A DNA stretch of 28,879 bases, taken from the NCBI GenBank assembly GCA_934661375.1, contig CAKUJH010000039.1:1-28879 (forward strand), written 5' to 3'. A program made the position numbers and the translations under genes. Origin of the DNA: an uncultured Victivallales bacterium (GTDB taxonomy: Bacteria > Verrucomicrobiota > Lentisphaeria > Victivallales > UBA1829). Under the pieces are notes generated by a model. That model was not told the DNA's origin and did no database searches. It saw only the letters and a program-made list of their open reading frames with translations. Positions 15,535 through 22,263 of the stretch are shown here, piece by piece (positions within the stretch are counted from its first letter, which is position 1; each line of letters starts with the position of its first letter).

Positions 15535-17466
15535 TCAGGAGCAGCGGATTTCCAGCAGTATGGTTCCTTTCGGCGGAATGCGGGCAAAAAACACTGTTTC
15601 GTCTCCCTGCTTTGTCAATACAATGGGACGGGACGGATCTTCGGTCAATGCCTTCACGCTCTGCACCGGAATCCGGACCCGGATTCGCGGATCCAGGTAG
15701 GTGGAACGCTCGTTGCGGAGAATCAGGCGCATTGTTTTTTCTGCGGTGAAAAAACTCCACAGACGGACATCTTTCTTTTTCGAATCCGCCAGAACCGGGG
15801 AGGTTTTCTGATTCAGCAGTTCCGCAATACTGACAAATGATCCGGACGGAATTCGTTTTTCCGGCAGCGGTTTCATCCAGGAAGAAACTTCAGCGGCGTC
15901 TTCCACGGCTGTTTCCGGCAGCTCGGCGACGGAAATGATTTTTCCGCAGGAGACACAGCGGATCAGGCAATTCCCTTCCGGAGTCAATCCGATTTCAATC
16001 AGAAATCCGGCTTTATTCCGCAATGCCGTCAGCTCATCCGCCGGGAAAAATGCCGGATTGAAAAGAACCAGAGTCATTCCGTTTTCAATATCGGCGGCAG
16101 GCAGAATGGACGGCAGTATTGCTCCGGCATGGATCAGTTCATAGAGCAGAACATGAGAGCTGGCAAAGCGTTCCTCCGGACGGCTGTTCGCGTAAGCGGA
16201 AAATTCCCGGTCGAAAGCGGCATCGCTCCAGACCACATGGGCGCAGGACAAATGGTCAACTGTTCCGGAAAACGCAAGCGCGCGGATCCGGTCCACGGTG
16301 TGCCATTCCGCAGCCGTGATGCCGTCGCCCAGACACTCCATCACGGCTTCCGCACACCGCCGCTGCCGGCAGAACAGATTGGACAGCGTATAAGCCTCGG
16401 AGCGCATCAGCATGGGACAATGCCGCAAGGCGTTATACTGTTCCATGCCGTCTTTGATGCAGCCGAGCAATCCGATTTCCGCATCCGGGATCATGGCTTT
16501 CAGCCGCATCAGCATCGCCTGACATTTTTCCGCGGTGGAAGCTTCGGTGTAATTCCAGCCTTCCATTTCCAGAACCGCCGCGGAAGCCTCGGCAATGAAT
16601 CCGGTGATTCCGCAGGCTGCCAGCTGCCGGTAATCGACTCCGTACCGGAACAACGCCTCGTGCGGATCGCGGGTCCAGCAGGTGTTGAGCCAGCATTCTA
16701 ACCCGGCGTCTGCCAAAGCCCCGGCGGTTTTCCGCCAGAACTGCGCATGACGCTGAGCATGAAAACGGATCCATGCTTCACGTCTGTATTTCAGAATCCA
16801 TCCTGCGCGCTTCGGAATCTCCTGTTCCGGCACAGATTCATTCAGCCATTGGGAAAACTGATTCACCATGTCATCCGAAAAATCCGAGGTGCAAAGCGCA
16901 TCGCGCGGGTGTCCAAAACCGTCGCAGCCGTGAAAACCGGTAAAGCCGTAATCTTTCAGAAACGCAAGCAGCCGGTTCAGGAAAAAATCCTCATAGAGCG
17001 TGCCGTCCGACAAATGTTTCCAGATACAGATGCACGACCGGATTTCTCCCTCATTACTGATTCCGCAAACTTCCGGGTGGAGATCCAGCCATTCCTGTTC
17101 TTTTTTCTGTGCAGACAGCATTTTTGCGCTTTCGGCGGAAACCCGCATATCGAAAAATGAGGGCATGACCCGGATTCCGTGTTTTTTGAGTTCGGCAACC
17201 AGACCCCGCAGCTGGAACGCCGTCCAGTTCTGGCGTCTGCGCTCCTCATTGAAAGGACGTCCGAAGTATGAGCATTGCAGATCCCCCAGAAGAAAGTCGT
17301 GTTCCAGACCATGATGCGAATGCAGCAGTTCGGTGCTGAACAGCAGAATGGACACCAGGTCCGGCAAAGTATCCATCCGTTCCAGCCAGGATTGCACTCC
17401 GTAATCCGGTTGTTCGTTGTCAAACCCGATCAATTCGATCCAGACGCCTTTTCTGAATTTTGTCAT
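15535..17466 (-). CDS. Cytoplasmic TIM-barrel glycosidase-like protein, predicted PocR-AraC target
   Basis: The protein has 643 residues, no signal peptide and no membrane segment. The first ~300 residues fit a TIM barrel: VWIELIGFDNEQPD, LKKHGIRVMPSFFDMR, KDYGFTGFHGCDGFGHPRD. This is followed by a long middle section and a beta-rich C-terminus (RIRVRIPVQSVKALTED...FFARIPPKGTILLEI) like the trailing sandwich of many glycosidases. I cannot name the family or catalytic acids. The ATG at 17466 has AAGGA seven bases upstream; starts 11-12 codons earlier have no ribosome binding site. The gene stands alone, divergent from a PocR-AraC regulator. Its promoter carries the same tandem boxes as the creatinase-like/ASRT/phosphotriesterase-like operon, so it probably releases or trims that operon's substrate. 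Confidence 0.65.
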   Translation of the reverse strand: MTKFRKGVWIELIGFDNEQPDYGVQSWLERMDTLPDLVSILLFSTELLHSHHGLEHDFLLGDLQCSYFGRPFNEERRRQNWTAFQLRGLVAELKKHGIRVMPSFFDMRVSAESAKMLSAQKKEQEWLDLHPEVCGISNEGEIRSCICIWKHLSDGTLYEDFFLNRLLAFLKDYGFTGFHGCDGFGHPRDALCTSDFSDDMVNQFSQWLNESVPEQEIPKRAGWILKYRREAWIRFHAQRHAQFWRKTAGALADAGLECWLNTCWTRDPHEALFRYGVDYRQLAACGITGFIAEASAAVLEMEGWNYTEASTAEKCQAMLMRLKAMIPDAEIGLLGCIKDGMEQYNALRHCPMLMRSEAYTLSNLFCRQRRCAEAVMECLGDGITAAEWHTVDRIRALAFSGTVDHLSCAHVVWSDAAFDREFSAYANSRPEERFASSHVLLYELIHAGAILPSILPAADIENGMTLVLFNPAFFPADELTALRNKAGFLIEIGLTPEGNCLIRCVSCGKIISVAELPETAVEDAAEVSSWMKPLPEKRIPSGSFVSIAELLNQKTSPVLADSKKKDVRLWSFFTAEKTMRLILRNERSTYLDPRIRVRIPVQSVKALTEDPSRPIVLTKQGDETVFFARIPPKGTILLEIRCS

Positions 17467-17500
17467 GCCGCAGTCCTTCCATTCTGTATTATCCTGCATC

Positions 17501-17587
17501 AATATAGCAGACTGCCGTCAGAAAAACAATTGCGGAATTTCAGGTTTTATGCGCATATTCTGTTTTTTTATATGTATATCCAGCTTT
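17501..17587 (-). promoter_or_regulatory. AraC-type tandem operator and promoter of the gene at 15535-17466
   Basis: On the minus strand the proximal box is AAAACAGAATATGCGCAT (17566-17549). Exactly 21 bp upstream is a weaker copy, AAAGCTGGATATACATAT (17587-17570), matching the AAAACWGRAWATGCGCAT consensus at 14 of 18 positions. The proximal box ends 42 bases before TATATT (17506-17501). The -35 position holds TTGTTT (17529-17524), a poor match as expected for an activated promoter. The same layout recurs before the gene at 18689. Confidence 0.7.
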
Positions 17588-17683
17588 TTCTGAATTGTTT
17601 TTTCAAAACTATCCGGAGGGGATTGAAAAAAACGGATGGGCGAATATATTAATGGAACAGAAACATTCAGCAGGAATGGAGAA

Positions 17684-18601
17684 ATGGCTCATACAATTCA
17701 ACACGGAAGTTATACGGCGCAGGCATTTGCGGAATTGGGAAAAGAAAAACAGCTGCAGGAATATTCCGACATCATTTTTCAGCTGCTCGGACTGGTGATC
17801 GACTTCATTTCGGCAGAAGGAGAAACTTTGCGGCTGTCCCGCGGTGTTCATTTCAATCCGTATTGCGTGATGCTGCGCAGAACGGCATTCGGCAGCAAAG
17901 CCTGTGCAGAATGTGATGTAACCAATGCCCGGAAAGCGGCAGTACTGCGGAAAAGTATCTGCTATAATTGCTATGCCGGACTTTCGGAAATCATTTATCC
18001 GCTGTATGATGCACATGGAACTTATATCGGCAGCATGACCGCCGGACAGTTCCATCTGGCGGGAACACCGCAGTTGTCCCGTAAAAAGATCTTTGCTCTT
18101 GCCGGTCAGACCGGGGTGTCCGGGAATGTGCTTTGGAATCATTACCGCAGATCGGTGTTGCTTACTCCTGCTCAGCGGGAAGGTCTGATCGGATATCTGA
18201 AAATCATCGGGCATCACCTGACCGGAATCCGGGACAATCTGATTTTCATGGACAAAATCAATATGCCGGATAAAATCAAGGAAGTGAAACGTTATCTGGA
18301 TGAGCATTACGGCAAACCGTTGAAACTCCCGGAACTTGCCCGGCGTTTCTGCATCAGCCCGGATTATCTGGCGCACATTTTCCGGAAAGAAATGAATATA
18401 GCCTTTCACCGTTATCTGGTACTGCGGCGTTTGTCCGAAGCGGAAAAGATGCTGACCGGCACGGAACTGTCCATCCGGGAAATTGCGTTTCACTGCGGAT
18501 TCGGTTCCATTTCACAGTTCAACCGTCTTTTCAGAAAAGAAAAGGGCTGCACTCCGGGGAGTTGCCGCAGTCAAAACAGGAAATGCGCATCAAAAAACTG
18601 A
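17684..18601 (+). CDS. AraC-family regulator with N-terminal PocR ligand-binding domain
   Basis: The protein has 305 residues. Residues about 25-130 match the PocR sensory domain: C61, then KACAECD (C74, C77) and SICYNCYAGL (C93, C96), ending PLYDAHGTYIGSMTAGQF. PocR domains sense small organic ligands such as propanediol. The C-terminal ~100 residues (DKIKEVKRYLDEHY to the end) carry the AraC double helix-turn-helix, with CISPDYLAHIFRKEM and IREIAFHCGFGSISQFNRLFRKE. The ATG at 17684 has AGGA eight bases upstream and is preferred to the ATG at 17636. It lies between two promoters with identical tandem boxes and is their most likely regulator. The downstream boxes overlap its own last codons and stop. 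Confidence 0.85.
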   Translation: MAHTIQHGSYTAQAFAELGKEKQLQEYSDIIFQLLGLVIDFISAEGETLRLSRGVHFNPYCVMLRRTAFGSKACAECDVTNARKAAVLRKSICYNCYAGLSEIIYPLYDAHGTYIGSMTAGQFHLAGTPQLSRKKIFALAGQTGVSGNVLWNHYRRSVLLTPAQREGLIGYLKIIGHHLTGIRDNLIFMDKINMPDKIKEVKRYLDEHYGKPLKLPELARRFCISPDYLAHIFRKEMNIAFHRYLVLRRLSEAEKMLTGTELSIREIAFHCGFGSISQFNRLFRKEKGCTPGSCRSQNRKCASKN

Positions 18602-18611
18602 ATATGCGCAT
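18573..18611 (+). promoter_or_regulatory. Tandem operator boxes upstream of the creatinase-like/ASRT/phosphotriesterase-like operon
   Basis: Two direct repeats occur, AAAACAGGAAATGCGCAT (18573-18590) and AAAACTGAATATGCGCAT (18594-18611), exactly 21 bp apart. This is two helical turns, the spacing used by AraC-type half-sites. The boxes overlap the 3' end and TGA (18599-18601) of the PocR-AraC gene. They are near-identical to the box at 17549-17566 on the other strand. Confidence 0.75.
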
Positions 18612-18630
18612 GATTTGCGCTGAAAGACAA

Positions 18631-18659
18631 TGGCAATATGAAAATCCGGTGGTTATATT
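18631..18659 (+). promoter_or_regulatory. Predicted activator-dependent promoter of the M24/ASRT/phosphotriesterase operon
   Basis: TATATT (18654-18659) lies exactly 42 bases past the proximal box, as in the divergent promoter. The -35 position, 17 bases upstream, reads TGGCAA (18631-18636), a weak match. The ATG at 18689 follows 29 bases after the -10. Confidence 0.55.
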
Positions 18660-18688
18660 ATCCGCGAAACCAAACTACGGAGGATAAT

Positions 18689-19855
18689 ATGATCGCAATA
18701 CCGAAAAGTGAATTTCAGGAAAGAATCATCCGCGTTCAGGCGGAAATGGAACGTGAAAGAATTGACATGCTGGTGGTGTACGGAGACGAATACCGCAAGG
18801 AGAATCTGCGGTATGTCTGCAATTTCTGGCCGATTTTTGAACGCGGAATCTGCGTGATCCCGAAAAACGGAACTCCGGTGCTTGCCGGTGCGCCGGAAGG
18901 GGAAAAATATGCACGGGAAATGTCGGTGTGGCAGGATTATTACAATGTCAGGGAATTTGCCTGCGTTTCCGTTCCGGAGGAAATCGACTATCCCATGGCG
19001 AAATTCACTTCTCTGAAAGATATTCTCAATTCCATGCTCCGCGGCGGAAAACGACTCGGTCTGGTCGGGTTTTATGACATCCCCGCTCCGATTATGGAAC
19101 GTCTCCGCAAAGCGGTGGAAGGAACGGAGATCGTGGACGCCGGCGCCATTCTGAACCGTCTGCGCGTCATCAAATCCGCCAATGAGATCGCCTGTCTGAA
19201 AGAAGCCGGACGGCAGGCTTGCGAAGGTTATAAAAAGCTGCTGGAATATGCGGTCGACGGCAATCCGGAAACCCTGGCTGCCGGTGCCGCGGAAGGTGCG
19301 GCGCGGATGGCAGGTGCGGAAGGAATCAACTTCATGGTGTTCGGTTCCGGCGTCCGGACGGAAACGGTCATCGGGCGTGCCACGAATAAAATCATGCGCA
19401 ACGGCGAAATGCTGATGGCGGCGATGGCGGTTCAGTATCAGGGTTATGTTTCCACTGTGGAATATCCGTTTGTGATCGGCGGAGCAGACGATGCGCAGAA
19501 ACGTTTCCTCAATGTGCTTTTTGAAGCGGCGAATGTCCAGCAGAATTATCTGAAAGCCGGATGTGTTTCCGGAGAAATGGTCAAGGCAGTCAAAGCGGTT
19601 TTTGCCAAAAACAAAATGACGGAATATGATCTGTATCCGCCTATGCACGGAATCGGACTGGCGGAAGCGGAGTCTCCGTATCCGGATGCCGATGCAGTCT
19701 ACAAATTTGAGAGCGGCATGTGCGTGAACAGCGACATCAGCATCTGGGGACATCCCGCCGGCTCCAACCGGATTGAAGAAGGGTTCGTCATCACGGAAAA
19801 CGGTCCGGAAACCATTACTCCGCTGATCCGTGAACTGGTCCGGAAGGGAGTCTGA
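18689..19855 (+). CDS. Creatinase-like M24-family protein (metal ligands largely absent)
   Basis: The protein has 388 residues and the two-domain layout of the pita-bread family. A creatinase N-terminal domain (about 1-150, IPKSEFQERIIRVQAEMERERIDMLVV) is followed by an M24 catalytic fold starting NRLRVIKSANEIACLKEA. Of the five metal ligands of true M24 aminopeptidases, the two Asp positions read Ala/Met and Thr in MLMAAMAVQYQGYVSTVEY (about 241-259). The first Glu is lost in GMCVNSDISIWG. Only H320 (MHGIGLAE) and E363 (RIEEGFVIT) remain. This pattern resembles creatinase, which acts without metal on an amidino or amide-like bond. The substrate is unknown. The ATG at 18689 has GGAGG five bases upstream. 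The next gene starts two bases after the stop. Confidence 0.8.
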   Translation: MIAIPKSEFQERIIRVQAEMERERIDMLVVYGDEYRKENLRYVCNFWPIFERGICVIPKNGTPVLAGAPEGEKYAREMSVWQDYYNVREFACVSVPEEIDYPMAKFTSLKDILNSMLRGGKRLGLVGFYDIPAPIMERLRKAVEGTEIVDAGAILNRLRVIKSANEIACLKEAGRQACEGYKKLLEYAVDGNPETLAAGAAEGAARMAGAEGINFMVFGSGVRTETVIGRATNKIMRNGEMLMAAMAVQYQGYVSTVEYPFVIGGADDAQKRFLNVLFEAANVQQNYLKAGCVSGEMVKAVKAVFAKNKMTEYDLYPPMHGIGLAEAESPYPDADAVYKFESGMCVNSDISIWGHPAGSNRIEEGFVITENGPETITPLIRELVRKGV

Positions 19856-19857
19856 AC

Positions 19858-20229
19858 ATGAGCGAAGGCGGTAAAAAAATCTGGTATTTTGCGGATGGTT
19901 ATCTGCCGGAGAAAAATCCGGCGAGCGCCATGGAAGCCCATGAAGCACTGATGCTTTTCAATACATCGGAGGAAACGGTCCGGGCAGTCATTGATGTGTA
20001 TTACGCGGATCGCGAGCCGGTCAAAGGCATCACGGTCGAGGTGCCTGCGGAACGGATCATCACGCTCCGGCTGGATCATCCGGAAGATCTGAACGGGACG
20101 ATGATCCCGAAGCTGACGCAGTACGCACTGCGGATAACGGCGTCACAGCCGGTGGTTGCGCAGTTCGGCAGACTGGACACGACGCAGAACGCCATGGCAT
20201 ATTACGTGGGTGTCGGGTACGCGGAATGA
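19858..20229 (+). CDS. ASRT (Anabaena sensory rhodopsin transducer) family small-molecule-binding protein
   Basis: The protein has 123 residues and covers the whole ASRT family domain. Opening KKIWYFADGYLPEKNP, then HEALMLFNTSEETVRAVIDVYYADREPVKG, VPAERIITLRLDHPEDLNG, IPKLTQYALRITASQPVVAQFGRLDTTQ and a short tail all follow the family pattern. ASRT proteins outside cyanobacteria have been proposed to bind small molecules, often sugars, next to metabolic genes. No rhodopsin gene is present here. The gene lies two bases after the creatinase-like gene and overlaps the phosphotriesterase-like gene by four bases (ATGA), so the three products are likely made in balance. It may sense or chaperone the pathway's substrate. 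Confidence 0.85.
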   Translation: MSEGGKKIWYFADGYLPEKNPASAMEAHEALMLFNTSEETVRAVIDVYYADREPVKGITVEVPAERIITLRLDHPEDLNGTMIPKLTQYALRITASQPVVAQFGRLDTTQNAMAYYVGVGYAE

Positions 20230-21266
20230 ACAGCATAATGACGGTAACCGGTCCGGTTGATACTTCAGCCTGCGGCATGGTCCTGTCTCATGAACATCTG
20301 TTCATCGACCTGTCCAATCAGGCGGCTCCGGAGTCGCTGACACGCAGAATAACTCCGGAGGACCGTCCGCAGCTGATGCGCGATCCCTATTGTCTGAAAG
20401 ATAATCTGAAAATAGAGCAGTACGATTCCGCACGGCAGAGCTGTTCTGATTTAAAACAGACAGGCTGTGATGTCATCGTTGACTGTACGCTGAAAGAGAT
20501 CGGGCGCAACCCGGTTCTGCTTCGGAAACTGGCACAGGAAACGGGAATTCATCTGGTCATGGGCTGCGGCTGGTATACTGCGGACACGCATCCGGCGGAT
20601 ACCGCTCTGCTGTCGGCGGAACAGCTGGCAAAGCAGCTGATCCGGGAAATCCGCTGCGGCGTGGACAGCACTGGCATCCGTCCGGGAATTATCGGGGAAA
20701 TCGGAACCAGTCAGGTTTTGCCGGAACGCGAACGGAAAACTTTGGCAGCGGCGGCGATCGCGCAGCGGGAAACCGGATTGTCCATCCAGGTGCATGTGTA
20801 CCCATGGAGCATGAACGGACTGGAAATCACCGACTTGCTGACCCGTCGCGGTGTGCCGTGCAGCCGGATCGTGATATGTCATTCGGATGTAACCCCGGAC
20901 TGGGAATACATCCGGACGCTTCTGGAAAAAGGCGTCTATGTCCAATTGGATAATTTCGGCAAGGAATTCACGCCGGAACCGGGCGGTTTCGCATCCGGAC
21001 GTTTCATCACGGACCGGGAACGGGCGGAACTGGCAGTCCGGATTATCCGCGAAGGATTTGCAGAGCAGCTGCTCCTCACGAATGACATCTGTCTCAAATG
21101 TATGCTGCCGGAATACGGCGGCAGCGGCTACACGCACATTTTCCGGGATATTGTCCCGCTGCTGTCGGCGGCAGGACTGGATGAATCCTGGGTTCGGACC
21201 GTGCTTCTGCGGGAAAATCCGCTCCGTATGCTGTCTGTTCCGAAGCCAGCCGGAACAAAGCTCTGA
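20226..21266 (+). CDS. Phosphotriesterase-family metal-dependent hydrolase
   Basis: The protein has 346 residues, the usual length for this amidohydrolase family. All binuclear metal positions are seen: H22 and H24 (SHEHLF), a bridging acid E158 (IIGEIGTS) where phosphotriesterase has a carboxylated Lys, H190 (VHVYPW), H219 (ICHSDV) and D287 (TNDICL). The family ending RENPLRML is also present. Natural members are mostly lactonases or hydrolases of related esters and amides, so the name need not mean phosphotriester cleavage. It is cytoplasmic. It is the last gene of the operon, overlapping the ASRT gene by ATGA and followed by a terminator hairpin. I infer that it opens a ring or ester made from the product of the creatinase-like enzyme, or the reverse order. 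Confidence 0.85.
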   Translation: MNSIMTVTGPVDTSACGMVLSHEHLFIDLSNQAAPESLTRRITPEDRPQLMRDPYCLKDNLKIEQYDSARQSCSDLKQTGCDVIVDCTLKEIGRNPVLLRKLAQETGIHLVMGCGWYTADTHPADTALLSAEQLAKQLIREIRCGVDSTGIRPGIIGEIGTSQVLPERERKTLAAAAIAQRETGLSIQVHVYPWSMNGLEITDLLTRRGVPCSRIVICHSDVTPDWEYIRTLLEKGVYVQLDNFGKEFTPEPGGFASGRFITDRERAELAVRIIREGFAEQLLLTNDICLKCMLPEYGGSGYTHIFRDIVPLLSAAGLDESWVRTVLLRENPLRMLSVPKPAGTKL

Positions 21267-21328
21267 ACGGGTAAAACGGCAGATGCGGAACAGTTGCGGA
21301 GGTGTTCAACTCTGTTTCTGCTCCCGTC

Positions 21329-21350
21329 CCGCCGGTCAGTCGGCGGTTTT
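21329..21350 (+). terminator. Terminator of the M24/ASRT/phosphotriesterase operon
   Basis: CCGCCG (21329-21334) pairs with CGGCGG (21341-21346) over a six-base loop, followed by TTTTGCCTTTT. It lies 62 bases past the operon's last stop and overlaps the final codons of the convergent AraC gene. Confidence 0.6.
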
Positions 21351-22163
21351 GCCTTTTCGGAACGCTCCGGGCGAAATGCCAAAATGTTTTTTGAACCGCG
21401 TTGAAAAATAATAGCGGTCATAAAAATGACAGGCTTCCGCCACTTCCTCCAACCCCAGGTTGGTATTCAAAAGCATTTTTTTGCCCTTCCGTAGAAAAAA
21501 CTGTTCCCGGTAATGTCTGGGGGAACATCCCATTTCCCGGCGGAAAATGCAATAAAGCAGCGGAACACTGATGCCGCAGAGAGACGCAACTTCATCCATC
21601 CGGTAATCGTGATTTCCTGTCAGCAGCTGAACAGCATGTTTGATTCTGTCACGCGAAAGACGCTGCACGTTCTGTTCCCGCTGGATGAAACGCTGCAGAG
21701 CGGTTTCCACCAGCAGCAGGGCAAGCAATTCCCATCCGGGACGGTGAATCTGTTCCAGCATGGTGGCTTCCTGCAATTCCGTTTGAATCCGCGACAGTTC
21801 CTCGCCTTCAAAAACCTGCATCCCCAGACCGGGCAGCACTTCATTGAAATCCATTTCTCCGATCATGTGATTCCGGATCGGGTAGTGAAACCAGATATAA
21901 TGCCATTCCCCCAGGGCGCGGAAGGTGTACCGGTAGCCCGGTTTATAAACAAGCAGGCTGCCTTCCGGAATTTTCAGAGATTCCCCGTCCAGTTCCATTT
22001 CGCCCTTTCCGGTCAGGGAAAGCAGCAGTCCCCACGGTTTCACCAGACGCCGTGTCCAGCCGCTTGAAGTATTGACGTTGCTTCCGCCTGTCAGCTGGGA
22101 GAAAAACTGGGGACTTTGAGCTGTTTTTATAGAATCATACATTTTATTTAGAGGTTTTTCCAT
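21336..22163 (-). CDS. AraC-family transcriptional regulator with cupin-like sensor domain
   Basis: The protein has 275 residues. The N-terminal half is a cupin-like arabinose-binding type domain (GLLLSLTGKGEMELDGESLKIPEGSLLVYKPGYRYTFRA). The C-terminal half is the AraC DNA-binding domain, with MDEVASLCGISVPLLYCIFRREMGCSPRHYR and LEEVAEACHFYDRYYFSTRFKKHFGISPGAFRKG. The ATG at 22163 is six bases after AAGGAG and is preferred to the ATG two codons upstream. The gene is divergent from the GH127-type gene at 22264, its most likely target, with a 100-base shared control region. Confidence 0.88.
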   Translation of the reverse strand: MEKPLNKMYDSIKTAQSPQFFSQLTGGSNVNTSSGWTRRLVKPWGLLLSLTGKGEMELDGESLKIPEGSLLVYKPGYRYTFRALGEWHYIWFHYPIRNHMIGEMDFNEVLPGLGMQVFEGEELSRIQTELQEATMLEQIHRPGWELLALLLVETALQRFIQREQNVQRLSRDRIKHAVQLLTGNHDYRMDEVASLCGISVPLLYCIFRREMGCSPRHYREQFFLRKGKKMLLNTNLGLEEVAEACHFYDRYYFSTRFKKHFGISPGAFRKGKTAD

Positions 22164-22188
22164 TGTCATCTCCTTAATAATAGATTAT

Positions 22189-22216
22189 AATATAGTATGA
22201 ACGACAGGAATGTCAA
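22189..22216 (-). promoter_or_regulatory. Sigma70-type promoter of the AraC gene at 21336-22163
   Basis: On the minus strand a consensus TTGACA (22216-22211) is followed by 16 bases and TATATT (22194-22189); an overlapping TATTAT gives an 18-base spacer. The divergent GH127-type gene has a possible TATAAT (22221-22226) without a good -35, which suits activation. Confidence 0.55.
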
Positions 22217-22263
22217 GTTATATAATATCAAACAAAAAAAACAACAAAAAGAAAGAAATCAGC

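Noticed and set aside
18653..19948. Long open antisense frame of about 431 codons on the minus strand
   Set aside because: Complement of the clearly conserved creatinase-like gene; Arg/His/Phe-rich without motifs.
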